Assembly: GCA_013423325.1 (NCBI GenBank)
Contig: BLJB01000031.1
Span: 1 to 64,000 of the forward strand
Origin: Usnea hakonensis
Lineage: Eukaryota; Ascomycota; Lecanoromycetes; Lecanorales; Parmeliaceae
Length of the DNA stretch: 64,000 bases
Direction of reading: 5' to 3'
Shown here: positions 22,960-34,438 of the stretch, one piece after another
Numbering within the stretch: the first letter of the stretch is position 1
Layout of the letters: every line of letters starts with the position of its first letter
The notes under the pieces: model-generated
Seen by the model: the letters and a program-made list of their open reading frames with translations, nothing else
Databases searched by the model: none
Told to the model about the DNA's origin: nothing
Made by a program: the position numbers and the translations under genes

Positions 22960-24403
22960 TGTGGCGACCTCCCTCACAGTCCCGTGACACTTCCTAGCCG
23001 GCCCGAGTCTTGTATAAAGATTGCTGTAGCCACCCTAAGAGCCCTTCTTTTATAGATCCACTCTGTCAAAGCTCCCAGCAAGATTTTGCTAAACGTAGCC
23101 CAACCGCCGGCTGAAACGTACTCTATTTTGCACGCTGAATTCGTCAAAGGAAAGCTTTGATAGTGGACGATTCTCTGGCGGCGGTTGCAAGGTTTCTTCT
23201 GTTGTTGAATGCCCCCGTTGCTAGGCGATTGTCCTTTGGCGACGTGGAATCATCGAGACATGGCCGAGGTTATGGTGGTGTTGGTGGCAAATAAAATAGC
23301 GTGCGCAACATTTAAAATCTTTCCAACGGATGATAGTATGTTCTCTGAAGCGCAGGCAGGTGTGGATGTGCGATTTACAGAAGCGGTGGATGGAATGTAG
23401 TGTGGAAGAGAGCAAAAACCGCTGGTTGCTGGATGAACAGTAGGGGGCAGGGCGCGAAGGTAAATTATTGCGCCTGGCAAATGGGAATCTATTGAATTGT
23501 GGCAGAAAGGAGTGAAAGTGATGGCAACTTCAGATGAGTAGAGTTGTTTGATTTGTGGTCATTATTATTGTCGAGTGCATGTTTTGAATGCTTTGAATCG
23601 GAGAGTGTATACTCTAATTCAATCCAATTTTAGCTCCCTTCATTATTTGTGGAGAAGCATACAAGCATAAGGTACTCCGTACAGGCATGACTACCTACTT
23701 TACCTACATACAAGCATGGCAATCCAGGAACGAATATAAGGCGCGTACAGTATGGTATTATCATTACATCACTTTCAACAGTACATGGTATTTGGCCCAT
23801 ATCGCTCTACATGCTTCCTTAAAATAAATTCTTTGACGAGAGAGCAACCACTCATCCCAAGTACGTACTTCATAGACTAGCATCGACTTAATTACAGTAC
23901 CTTATTATTATATGCGTCTTAGTGAATTTGGGAGGGTAATGTAAAGTAAAGTAAGTAATTTATATAGCGCTTACGTAGGGCTGTATCAGATTATCAGATT
24001 TCCTCCACTTAGCTAAGTCTCAGGAACGACGTTTTCGCTAAAGCGCTGCCTGGAGCTCGAGCCTCAGCCTCGACTGCCAATCCAATCCATGCATTCAACT
24101 GGAGCTGCATCACATAACATTGATAATTCAACGCCCTTTTCTGCTCGACGGTCGTGGTAGTACTAGGACTGTAGCGCATGATTCAGCCTTGTCGATGTTT
24201 GTCTGTTCTGATTTGTGCCGCTTCACTTTGGACGCCTCACTCAGAACAACGGTCATCCATTAAAACCTCCAAGCTTTCGACTGGTGCCCCAAGCTACGTC
24301 GTATCAGTGTAGATTCTCCTCTTTTACATGCCTCTAGGAAAACCACCACTTAAGTACATTCTTGCACATATCAGCTACCATCACCCACTTTGGATCCGAC
24401 CAA
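22960..24403. other. Divergent intergenic region
   Basis: 1.44 kb between the Rga1-type gene (minus) and the E2 gene (plus). It holds both promoters. Open frames at 23209-23480 are short and unsupported. Around 23,640-23,960 the sequence is AT-rich with TACCTA/AAGTAAAGTAAG-like low-complexity patches. No gene is seen. Confidence 0.5.
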
Positions 24404-26122
24404 ATGTCGAACCAGAGCGTCTACAGAATTATACGCGTAAGAATTTGGTCTCTAACGGTCTGGTTTCATACCTAATATCCCGTTAGGAGCTTACAGACAT
24501 TCAAAAGAACACGGATTTATGTATGTTTTGTGAAAACGCAGATGGGCATCTGACCCAATCCACTGACCATTGCAAAAGCGATAGCGGTAGCTTGCCGAGA
24601 TAGTGATGTTCGAAACGTCAAGGCGTTAATCATAGGACCGCCTGAAACTCCGTATGAATTTGGGTATTTTGATGTCGGTGGACAGGTCATTTCTCTTGTC
24701 GATGAGCTGCTAACAGTGTGCGCTTCAGTTCAGCGTCAAGTTTCCCGAAGGTTAGGAATCGGTCTGCAACGCGGAGAGATTTTGGATGACTAAGATCGAT
24801 CAGACTACCCTGAAAAGGCGCCCTCTGTGACCGCAAAAACAACCAATGGGGGGCGATGTCGTTTCAATCCTAACATCTACGCGGGAGGCAAAGTGTGCTT
24901 GTACGTTTGGTCCTCAACCCCCGTTGCGGGTCCAATGAACTGCTAACGCAGACGTAGATCGATATTAGGGTAACAGAAAGAGCTTGATGGCTGAAAGGAC
25001 GGGCTGATGATGCGTCTGCAGGACCTGGAGAGGAGAGCGTGGGGAAGAATGGTCCAGTGCACAAGGCCTGGAATCAATCCTGATCTCCATTCAAAGCTTG
25101 ATGTCGTCCAACCCTTACGAGAATGAACCTGGTTTTGAGAACGCCAACGCTGAGGACGACAAAAAGGCCCAAGCACATTACGCAGCTAAGGTACCCAGCC
25201 TGAATAAGCCCTCGAAAATGAGCCCAGGGTATCTAACGTTTCTCAGATCCGGCACGAATCCTTAAGGATTTCCATCATACAGCGTCTCGAAGACTACATG
25301 AACATCCATTCGGATGGCGTGGTTGATCCATTTCCCAAACTGGGGAAGCCTGGAGAAGCCCGCACGGAGTACGACGATGTAGAGCCGCCGCCCCCTCCTT
25401 TTGAACCATTTAAGGATCTCTGCAAGCGGCGCTTTCTTTGGTATTATGAATCCTACATTTTGTCGATAGACGAAGCCGAGAAAACTGTTAAACCCAACCA
25501 AAACTTCGTCATCATGCCTTTCGAAGGCGGCGGCAATACCATGCCCGGCAAATTCAACTACCCTGAGCTCAGGAGAAGGCTCCAGTTGATACACACTGTG
25601 CTATTCAACGAAATCAAGTACTGGGCTGATGAAGGTGAAGATCAAGTACAGAAAGAAACTACCATGGCTTCAATGCTCGAACGTCAGCACCAGCAGCTTG
25701 TGGAAGCCTACAAGAAGAATGACATGGTCACACTTGACATCGAGTTGGAAGAAAAGAATCCCTTTGTTTGGTTGCTGACCTACTTTGGCCGACCTATGAC
25801 GAATCTTGATGGTGGCATGTTCAGAATCAGGATCTCAATCAGCCCTCGATTCCCAGATGAGCAACCACGGGTCATCTTCTTGACGAAAATGTTCCATCAC
25901 CGCATATCCAAGGACGGCGTGTTGTGCTACTTCCCTAAGCGTCCAGACGAGCTCAAGTCACATGTTGAGGCAATCATCGAGGCTCTCGAGGACACCGAGC
26001 CCCCATATGATCCTCGAACACTCGTCAACCCAGAAGCATCGAAACTATACTGGGGGTCGGCAGACGAAAAGAGGCAGTACAGGAGTCAATTGCGCAAAGC
26101 GGCCCATAGAAGCATGGAGTAA
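24404..26122 (+). CDS. UBE2Z-like ubiquitin-conjugating enzyme with a second UBC domain
   Basis: Eight exons: 24404-24436, 24487-24520, 24579-24673, 24729-24750, 24804-24900, 24958-24969, 25022-25190 and 25247-26122, giving 445 aa. The first UBC domain (about 1-190) resembles UBE2Z: GPPETPYEFGYFDFSVKFP, FNPNIYAGGKVC with catalytic Cys about 93, then SILGTW, ILISIQSLMSSNPYENEPGF and IRHESLRISI. The invariant SILG lies on a 12-nt exon. The second domain (about 305-440) reads FGRPMTNLDGGMFRIRI, SPRFPDEQPRV, then FHHRISKDGVLCYFP. It keeps a Cys (about 381) but has HHR where canonical E2s have HPN, so it may be an atypical or regulatory UBC fold. An alternative donor at 24686 would add four residues (VGGQ) to a hairpin. 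E2s pass ubiquitin or a related modifier from E1 to substrate; UBE2Z partners with UBA6 in animals, but the fungal E1 is unknown. Confidence 0.85.
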
Positions 26123-27669
26123 GCAGTGCCTTCGTTCCATTAAGGTATTCTGATTGAGAATTTATTAGGGACTAAGGGATCTCGAACCGTGTTGAAGACC
26201 TCTCGATCCACTTTTCGCTGGCCTGGGCGTCTGGAAGAAGCCCAAAATGTTGAGAGCGATACCCCGACTGGCGTTGATGAGCATGTTTGAGGAGAATAAA
26301 GTAGTTGAAGGCGTCCGACATGGGTTGGTAGGCTCCAGTAAATGCGTGTTGCAACGAGGGTTCATACACTTGCAGAAGGGGCCCTTCCTCGAAGCAGACG
26401 TCTATGATAAGTGCAATGTTTGATTAAAATTCGGCCCTTATGAAAGGCAGGAAGCTTTTTTCACTGCCTCTGGTATCGATTGTACTCGGCAAGCCCGCAC
26501 GAACAGGCCTTGCGGTCAAGGGATGGCTTAGAATAATATTTAGACTTGGGTGGCCGGAGGAAGCAATCAGAAGTAGAGACGTCAACTCTCGGAGGCCGCG
26601 CTGAGATGGAATAATAGTACGTACGTAGTACTGGGCTTATCACGTAAAATAATAATGATTATCGAGTCCGATGCCTAATCGTCTATTCTTTCTTTTCGGA
26701 CTGCCAATTTTCGCAATCCCCGCCGCCAAGAGAAAAGAATTCAGCCTGCGGTCTCCTGCGTCTTGGGTCTTGACGATTGATTGGCTTTCACTCCCATCGT
26801 CCCCACCACCCAGTCCCACCTCCCGTAAATCCGTAATAATCTTAATGCAGAGTAAGCCTATGGTGTTGAAATAATATTGGCAGAGAAGCCATCTCGCTTT
26901 CTTTCAAAGGCCAAGAAATTAAGGTCAACGTGTCAACGACATAAATTCCATCACATGGAGACCTACCTACCTTATACAACTTTGTACCCAGATAAAACAC
27001 AGTGCGGCGCTTTCAACCTTTCAACCCGATTTACTTACTTAACAATCCAAAACGATTAAAGTAGATTGTGGGAGGAGACGCTAGAACAGGTTTTAGTTTT
27101 AAAATTACAGCTCACACTCGCTTCCCTGCAATCTCGACAAGACTTGCTGAGCTAGAGCCTATGCAACCTTGCAAATTGCATTTGGAGCTTAAAGGAAAAC
27201 AACCCAAACTCATACCTATCATCTTCAGATTACGACCGCAAAAACGTGAGCAACGAATCATCTGATAAATCGACAGCCTGACAAGCGACCCTTTCCTTAT
27301 CATTCTATTGTCACTTGACCTTTGTCTCACACTTTGATTTCTCCGCTTGGCGCACACTCTCTCCGCTACCCTACCCTACCCTACCCGACCTCACCTACGC
27401 CATCAGGTCGCGGCGTCCCATCCGGAACAAAGCTGGAGGCCAGCGTCTCCTCTCTTTTCCAAGTCATCAACCTGGCTTCCCCATCTTCCACCCAGGTACT
27501 CAGCGGAGCGCAACGTCGAAGGCGTACGTCGTCAAACACAAGACAGCCACCACAATTGGAACTAGAGGAACAACGTTCATCGAGCAGTCGTCTAGGCGCC
27601 TCGTCGGGTCTCCCGACGGGTGGCTACACCCAGCCACTACCACCTATACCTGGTACACCGTACGGCTCA
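26123..27669. other. Intergenic and 5' leader of the GT34 gene
   Basis: 1.5 kb between the E2 gene and the GT34 start codon. Minus-strand frames near 26165-26369 are short and unsupported. The reading frame of the downstream gene is open from 27322 to its first ATG at 27670, with a Ser/Pro/Arg-rich translation, so an upstream coding exon cannot be excluded. A CCCTA pentamer run lies at 27366-27387. Confidence 0.5.
27366..27387. repeat. CCCTA pentanucleotide run
   Basis: Four CCCTA units in the pyrimidine-rich leader upstream of the GT34 gene. This is not the fungal telomere unit (CCCTAA). Confidence 0.75.
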
Positions 27670-29192
27670 ATGTCCTTATCACGCTCACCGTCACCTAGAA
27701 GAGGAGGAGGATGGTCAAGTCCCGGGCTTACAAGTCCCTATGACAACGTAAGCGGAAATGCTAGTCCAAGGAAAACATATGGGGACGTACAGATGAACGG
27801 TCTGTCAAGTGGTGATAATGTGACCTGGGCGAAAGCAAAAGCCAAAAGTGAGGAAGTCAAAGGATACCCATCCTTTTCAACGAGAAACAATGGCTTCTTT
27901 TCAAGGCATGCAAGGAAAATATCAACAAGCCTGCCTACGTTCAGGATGACGGGACGAAAAAACTATTCGGACAAAGAAAGACTTGGACGAGGGAGATGGG
28001 CACAGATGGGTGGAAGTAGGACTGGCAGATTTTTCACATACCTTGGAAGAACACTATGGCGTTTTAGATTACGATTCGGAATACTCCTCGCGTTCATTTT
28101 GGCCATCATTTTGTTTTATGTGACTCGTGAGTGGTGTCCCTTCCTATGTTGCTTACGTATGCTGACATCTCTGGCAGCGATGCATCGGGCATACCGACGA
28201 GCGTCGTTCTTGGGCGGTGGTAGCAAATTTGTGGTCATATTAGCAGCTAACCAAGGAGGAGGTGTCATGGAATGGAAAGGCGCCCGTGAATGGGCTATTG
28301 AAAGAGACAGTGTGAGGAACAAGAAAAAATATACCAAAAAGTGGGGATACGACCTCGAAATTGTCGATATGAGCACCAAGAAGAGGTATGCACACGAGTG
28401 GCGAGAGAGCTGGGAGAAGGTGGACACTATACGAAATTGTATGCGGAAGTATCCCAAGGCTGAATGGTAATTGCTCATAACCATCTTTCGGGAAGTTCGA
28501 CTAACCATACCCTCCACAGGTTCTGGTGGCTGGACCTGAACACATTCATCATGGAACCTTCATATCCACTCCAAAAGCACATCTTTGACGACCTGCTGGG
28601 AAACACCTACCGAGACATCAACGTCTACAATCCTCTCAACATTTCACACCCGTTTGAGTCTGATCACCTCGACCCATCGGCCCGCTCAGCCAACGGCGAT
28701 GGCCAGGCCAACTCTATCGACCTTATAATACCTCAAGATTGTGGAGGCTTCAATCTTGGTTCCTTCTTCATTCACCGCAGCATCTGGACAGATCGTCTTC
28801 TCGATATCTGGTGGGACCCTGTCGGCTATGAGCAAAAGCATATGGAGTGGGAACACAAGGAACAAGATGCAATGGAGCATCTATACAGGAATCAGCCATG
28901 GATAAGGCCACACACAGCTTTTATCCCGCAGCGAAAGATCAACAGCTTTCCCATGGGTGCATGCGGCGAGAATGGAGAGGATTCAAGGATACACTATTCA
29001 GAGAGAGACCGGGACTTTGTGGTCAACATGGCTGGTTGTGAGTGGGGAAGAGACTGCTGGGGAGAGATGTACAACTACCGCGAATTGAGCAACAAGCTTA
29101 ACAGGACGCCCTGGGAGAAATTCAAGGACAGCATCAGCGATCAAATTAAGAAGATGAAGGGGGAAAAGGAGGAGGGCGCTGAGGGAGGCTAG
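27670..29192 (+). CDS. mnn10: Alpha-1,6-mannosyltransferase subunit, GT34 (Mnn10-type)
   Basis: Exons 27670-28126, 28178-28466 and 28520-29192 encode 472 aa. The protein is type II: a Ser/Arg-rich cytosolic tail beginning MSLSRSPSPRRGGGW, a membrane anchor at about residues 137-152 (FGILLAFILAIILFYV), then a lumenal catalytic domain. GT34 features are GGSKFVVILAANQGGGVMEW, RYAHEWRESWEKVDTIR, AEWFWWLDLNTFIMEP at the nucleotide-sugar/metal site, IIPQDCGGFNLGSFF, and a QDAMEHL/IPQRKINSFP block. Mnn10 works with Mnn11 and other subunits in the Golgi M-Pol II complex, which builds the alpha-1,6 mannan backbone from GDP-mannose. The first intron (51 bp) is in frame only by splicing to TPMHRAYRR; the second splits the tryptophan of EWFWW. 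The start is the first ATG of an open frame extending 116 codons further upstream, so the N-terminus is provisional. Confidence 0.88.
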
Positions 29193-30310
29193 CCAGCTAC
29201 GGAAGAATCTGATACGGCGTTTCGGGATGATTAGATTATATTCTGGTACCAATGTTCACATGTCCAGCCTGATCTGTTGTGCAGCTGGATTGGGCAAGAC
29301 CTACACACTACTCGTTGAGTGCGACTTACGGCGTTGCATGTACGCGAGCTGAAATATTATGCAGGGGGGTTTATGTACGTGATTGATAATCATGAGATAC
29401 CTGGACTGTATGCTCTTCCACATGAAGGTTTTTTTTTTTTGAAGGCATCGCTTCTTTGATCGATCTCGGAGTGCAAATCTTCTCTATGAAGCTACGACCG
29501 CCATCATCTGATAATGTGAAGAAAATTTCAACCTGATCAAACATTAAAGTAATCACCTTGGGTACCTTAAGAGTGCTAGGTATATAATAAGGTAAGGTAA
29601 AGTAAACATTTGCCAAAAATAGCCCGAGCCATATAGTACTTTGTACTCCTACCTAAGCGCCGACCATAGTCACCTGACTAGGCGTATACGTTAACTTTAC
29701 GCTTTGATTGGCGTCCGAATCTGTTTCAGGGTTTCGCTCCCAAGTACATGATTGTATTATATCCACTCCTATCCCTCCATCCCATAGGCTTCGCGGCGGC
29801 TGTGATGATAATAATAACTAAGTACATCGCGCGCAGTGCTTGAAATGGAATACGTCGCAGAGGCATCCTGTAGTGATGCAGGGGGGGAGCTTGAGCCTGG
29901 CGTTAAGGGTCGCTTTCGTGGCCCATCTCGATTAGCTGAGTACGAGTACGTACTCGCAAACATGAGGTTGCTAATTGTAGATGAGGCTTGAACTCACGTT
30001 GTAACAATCGGTCCCATCAACTAGCAGCTGTTTTCTAACAGTGTGCGAGTAACTAGGCTGTCTTAGAGGCTGCTACCTCTGCAATGTTTGTTCTGCTTCG
30101 ACAAGACAGCTACGACATCTTGCAGCTATCTTTGCGACTTGTCTTTCGTCCTTGTTGTCATTTGTTTGTTGACAAGTGATCTGTTTCTATCGCGAAAGTG
30201 AATAAGACATATCTTGCCTAAAAGCGAACCTGACAATAGGAACCGGGTGAACCTATTCAATAGCATTTGAGCTCCCAACAACTGCCGTCAAATCGGTGCC
30301 TTAATCAATA
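29193..30310. other. Intergenic
   Basis: 1.1 kb between two plus-strand genes. AT-rich patches (TAAGGTAAGGTAAAG near 29590) and a 12-bp palindrome GAGTACGTACTC near 29945 are present. No gene is seen. The last 300 bp should hold the promoter of the next gene. Confidence 0.5.
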
Positions 30311-33300
30311 ATGATCATTGACTCCCAAGTCTACAATGCTACACCTCAACGGCTCAATTTTGCCCCCCCACAGATCCCACGCATGCCATTCTCCTCACCA
30401 ATGGGCGAAGAAATTCTTTCTCCTACCTCACCGCCGCAATCGTCTCGAACACCACCACAAGACCAAAGACTGGGATCACCAAGAGCAAAAGAACGAGGCA
30501 AGGCCGCACTAGGCAGCGGAGCGTTCCTGACAGAAAGCTCTGTAGTGGACGGCGGCCTTGGACAGAAGCATGAGAGACAGGACAAATCTCGAATGCCTGG
30601 ATTGAACGTTGTTACAAGTTTCTCGAAGGCGCCACATTTGGTCCAGAGACCTGCTGATGGAATCGAGAAGCAAGGTCAAGGTCCACGAATCGGGCGACAG
30701 ACAGTCCAGAATACTACGAACGAGGCTGGGAACCTTGGTCTTGCACATCAACCATCAGGCAGCTCTCTGAAACTTTCCGCCTCAAAGGGCCGCCTAGACG
30801 ATCTGAAACGCGCGGCAAGTAAGGCATCTACGCTTTCGCCATCAGATCGTGCTGTGATGATTGGGATATCCGTGTCGCCTGAAGACCTGGCAGACCGTGA
30901 TATAAGTGCTGATGCTAGTCCGGCAGAGCCCGAAGATTTGGGTGCTGGGCGGTATGATATCAGTAGGCGGCCTTCTGTGACACCCTCAATTGTTCTGACG
31001 CCTGCACGACGCAAAGCACATGGGCCCAATAGGTCGGATGAGCCGATACAAATGCCTCAGCGGAGAGCGCGGGCAGCTTCAAGCGTGTATTCCCAGGCGC
31101 AGCAGAATGGTGTACGTGTCGTACAATCATCGATGGTGCCGCCTATACCGCCGCTCCCGCCTGATGTACCGGGATGCAGGGCAAGATTTAATCAGTCGCA
31201 TGTTCAGCAGCCACCGCAATCATCTGCGAGGATCGTCTCTGCAAGTACGATTTTTGATGAGGAGCGCAATTCAGAGATTGGAGAGAGGCCTGGTACTGGA
31301 GAGTCTCAACTACGGATTCTGACCAAACAAGCCAGCATGGATAGTATTACAAGTACTGCTACCAGGCATCGCTCCAGAGGGTGGTGGGACCATATAGTCA
31401 CTCCGTTTTGGCCTCGATCCCCCATGACCTTTAAGGGTCCTTCGCCACCAATGCCGATTTTACCAAATCCTCGTCAGGCTGTTGAGACAAGACCCGACCA
31501 GGAGTCTTCCCATCCCTCTCCTCTGACGGCGGAGCATGAGGGTTTGAGAAGCGGTCATACGAGCTGGACGGATCTGAGTCTAGATGTGGAATGCGAGAAG
31601 AGAGCTTTCGATCTGGATGAGCAGTCTCACCCAGAACTCATAATCTTCCAGCCTCCGCCGAAACCCCCAGTCATAGATACGCCCGTGTCGCCCATATCGC
31701 AAACTTCGCCTGTGCGACATGAAGGCTTTGGAGCAGCAGCCGAATACTATGAGGCTTCTCTTTATGACATGCACAGTCGAAAACCCTATTTCAAGTGCCA
31801 GAACCACACCTGCCTGCCGTTGCAAGTAGGCCTACCCGAGGCTATCGTTGATCAGAGGAATATTTCGGCAAGAGCAATGGATGATGGCGTTGGTATACGA
31901 GGTGACCTAGAAAGATTAGACGCCGGACCACTACAATCGCTTGTTGTACAACAAGCCCCAGGGAATCGGTTTTCTGCAGCCTTCCGTGAGGTGGTTACGC
32001 CGAAATCAAGGCCAGAATCAGGTCATGTCAGTGAGGAAACAGAGATCGAAGATCTGAATACTACGCCCGATATAGCAGAAGCCCACGCTGCGCCATTTGT
32101 CCGAGCTCCTGAACCCATAGCTGCAATTCAGCCAATGTTGCTGGACGATGGGCATCACAACACGGGAGAGATCGAGACGTCTCGAGCAAGGACACCGTTG
32201 GAGACTACTCCCCACAACCCTCCGGCTTACTCGCCGCCGAGACAGGTTAGGCCACCTAAGCGATACGTTGCAGTGATGCCTCCTGATCATCAGTCGAACA
32301 CGTTCGACCGACTTCAATCGCCAGCGACTCAGATATCTGGCTCTCGGAGACAGATACCTCATGATACGCTGCCCATGGCGGAAGTGCCAAGGCTCAACCC
32401 TGAATCTCAGCTTGTTGATGCCCAAAACACGCGGGTCTACTGCTATGAGGACTCCGGGACGACAAGACCTGAAACAACGCTTGCGGATCTCTATCTACCA
32501 CCAAGAGATTCTGGTCGTTCTCAGAAAAGTTGGATGGTCCGAAAGACGGACCCCCAAAAGCCTCGAGAACACGGTTCGAAAGTCCTTGCAGGGTTTGACA
32601 GGTGTTTCAGCCGCAGGAAGAAGCCGATCAGCAAGAAGAAGAAATGGATGCTCATTGCGCTAGCCATCGGACTATTATTGATGGTGATTGCGATCATGGT
32701 TCTGGCTATGACTTTGACCCGGAAGGGTGAGAGGGGACAAATAGTACCGGTAGAGACGACCTGGCTTAACATGACGGGTTACCCACCCATACCAACAGGC
32801 ATATCGACTATAGTCGAACCTAAGCTTGTGTCAGAAATATCTGGTTGTATCACACCGTCGACGATGTGGACTTGCGATCTGCCAAAGGAGGAACAGCAGT
32901 CATATTCCACCGGTGCAGCTGACCAGCCAAACTTTAGGGTGGAGATAGTCTTCCAAAATGGAACGAATGATATGGCAGCGAATACTTCCAGCGTCAACAG
33001 GAGATCGGATGGACGTAATCATAGGAGATCCTATGGACGGATGGTAAATCCTGTTGCTGCTGGTCGCTCAATCCGCCATCGATTTCTGCAAGCTCGCAAT
33101 GCCCTCAGTGAAACCCTGTACTCGCCGTCTCCATCACCTCCCAGTCAAGAAGATCAAACGTTTCTCGGTAACACCACAGACAACAACACCGCACCATTCG
33201 ACGGCGAATACACTCCATTCTTCATGAGCTTCTTGTCTCCAACCAAATTACCATCTCGCCTTCTTAAACGCCAGAGCAGCAGCAGTACCGAAACTACCAC

Positions 33301-34003
33301 TGATCCCTTCCCTAACATGACCAATTCTATCCCACCCGCAGATACCAATCCCAACGGCACGGCTGCAGCTGCAGTTCTTCTCCCATATCCCTCATCTCAA
33401 CCACTTCGCCTCTACAATCGGGGTCAGTCCACCGAACATTATGGTTTCTATACCTACTTCTCGAAATCCATCTTTCTCAAGTCCACCGCCCCTATTGACG
33501 GCGTTTCCAACAATACCAACATCGTTCCAGACGACGAAGATGGTGGTGCAGAAGAGGACGCGGCTTTTGTTCGCTGCACATGGGCTCAGACCAGGTTTCT
33601 GGTGCAGATCTGGACGAACAAAGGCTTTGTAGCTTCGTCCCGAGCCTCCGATGCCAATTCTACCATCTTCTCTAGCAACTCAACCAATCTCACGACTTCC
33701 TCCGCCAATGATTTCCAGGCCCCAGGCTCCTTCCCATATCCTGTCACGGTCACGTTAGACCGTCATGGTGGCGATATCTATTCCAAGATGATTTACTGTT
33801 ACGCTATTGACGATGAAGAGAAACCCATCTCAAGCCAGAAGAAAATCGAGCTTGAAGATCGATCTTTTGGAGGCAATTTGGTTAATCCAACGCTAGGACC
33901 GTTTGCGGATGTCAATGTCACGCTGGCAGATAGCGGGCCTGGTGGGATTGACGGTGGTAGCGGAGGGTGTGGATGCCAGTGGAAGAATTTTGATTGGCAA
34001 TGA
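30311..34003 (+). CDS. Large single-pass membrane protein with N-glycosylated outer domain
   Basis: One exon encodes 1230 aa. Residues 1-760 are low-complexity Ser/Pro/Arg-rich and presumably cytosolic and disordered. A polybasic stop (RRKKPISKKKKW) precedes a single transmembrane helix at about 779-801 (MLIALAIGLLLMVIAIMVLA). The C-terminal 430 residues would be outside the cell or lumenal: they contain about ten N-glycosylation sequons (NMT, NGT, NTS, NTT, NST, NVT), a few cysteines (SGCITPSTMWTCDLP; GGCGCQW at the end) and a repeated-looking beta-rich part (DRHGGDIYSKMIYCYAID). Similar fungal proteins are often labelled glycoprotease family, but I see no protease motif (no HMEGH-like zinc site), so that label should not be taken as function. 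A cell-surface sensor or anchor is possible by topology only. Confidence 0.85.
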   Translation: MIIDSQVYNATPQRLNFAPPQIPRMPFSSPMGEEILSPTSPPQSSRTPPQDQRLGSPRAKERGKAALGSGAFLTESSVVDGGLGQKHERQDKSRMPGLNVVTSFSKAPHLVQRPADGIEKQGQGPRIGRQTVQNTTNEAGNLGLAHQPSGSSLKLSASKGRLDDLKRAASKASTLSPSDRAVMIGISVSPEDLADRDISADASPAEPEDLGAGRYDISRRPSVTPSIVLTPARRKAHGPNRSDEPIQMPQRRARAASSVYSQAQQNGVRVVQSSMVPPIPPLPPDVPGCRARFNQSHVQQPPQSSARIVSASTIFDEERNSEIGERPGTGESQLRILTKQASMDSITSTATRHRSRGWWDHIVTPFWPRSPMTFKGPSPPMPILPNPRQAVETRPDQESSHPSPLTAEHEGLRSGHTSWTDLSLDVECEKRAFDLDEQSHPELIIFQPPPKPPVIDTPVSPISQTSPVRHEGFGAAAEYYEASLYDMHSRKPYFKCQNHTCLPLQVGLPEAIVDQRNISARAMDDGVGIRGDLERLDAGPLQSLVVQQAPGNRFSAAFREVVTPKSRPESGHVSEETEIEDLNTTPDIAEAHAAPFVRAPEPIAAIQPMLLDDGHHNTGEIETSRARTPLETTPHNPPAYSPPRQVRPPKRYVAVMPPDHQSNTFDRLQSPATQISGSRRQIPHDTLPMAEVPRLNPESQLVDAQNTRVYCYEDSGTTRPETTLADLYLPPRDSGRSQKSWMVRKTDPQKPREHGSKVLAGFDRCFSRRKKPISKKKKWMLIALAIGLLLMVIAIMVLAMTLTRKGERGQIVPVETTWLNMTGYPPIPTGISTIVEPKLVSEISGCITPSTMWTCDLPKEEQQSYSTGAADQPNFRVEIVFQNGTNDMAANTSSVNRRSDGRNHRRSYGRMVNPVAAGRSIRHRFLQARNALSETLYSPSPSPPSQEDQTFLGNTTDNNTAPFDGEYTPFFMSFLSPTKLPSRLLKRQSSSSTETTTDPFPNMTNSIPPADTNPNGTAAAAVLLPYPSSQPLRLYNRGQSTEHYGFYTYFSKSIFLKSTAPIDGVSNNTNIVPDDEDGGAEEDAAFVRCTWAQTRFLVQIWTNKGFVASSRASDANSTIFSSNSTNLTTSSANDFQAPGSFPYPVTVTLDRHGGDIYSKMIYCYAIDDEEKPISSQKKIELEDRSFGGNLVNPTLGPFADVNVTLADSGPGGIDGGSGGCGCQWKNFDWQ

Positions 34004-34438
34004 ATGGGTGAAGAGAATTTGGACAATTTGTCAGATATGCAAAGTCGCCTCAGCGTCATAGACATAGAATCGGGTAGGCTCTTTCATACCCTTTGTATAT
34101 ACCGTCAGCTATCGCAAAAATAAATATAAAAATAAAGAATCCATCTACAATCCTGTGCAAACGTTACGATCAAACTTGACTTGTGAGATGTAAACATTGA
34201 AGATGGAAGATTGATGGGACTGGACTTTGCGGCTGTTGAGGTTGGGAAATGAGTGTGCTTGATGTGGCTTCTAAATTCTATCAAAAGGCTTTACCATCTG
34301 ATGTCGTGAAAATTGAATGATAAATAGATGATGGATTGAGTGGGTATTACGAACGAGTTGATGGATTAAAATGGAATGCAGCACTCGCAGAAAGAAGACC
34401 GACGCCTACCAGCGCCTAATTCGTCGGGATATGTGAGC
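34004..34438. other. Intergenic, convergent
   Basis: 435 bp between converging genes. It contains an AAATAAATATAAAAATAAAG stretch at about 34117-34136, suitable for polyadenylation of the upstream gene. No gene is seen. Confidence 0.5.

Noticed and set aside
29980..30000. T-arm-like hairpin with GAGTTCAAGCC on the minus strand
   Set aside because: The stem and loop fit a tRNA T-arm, but no acceptor-stem partner, anticodon arm or A box lies at the right distance.
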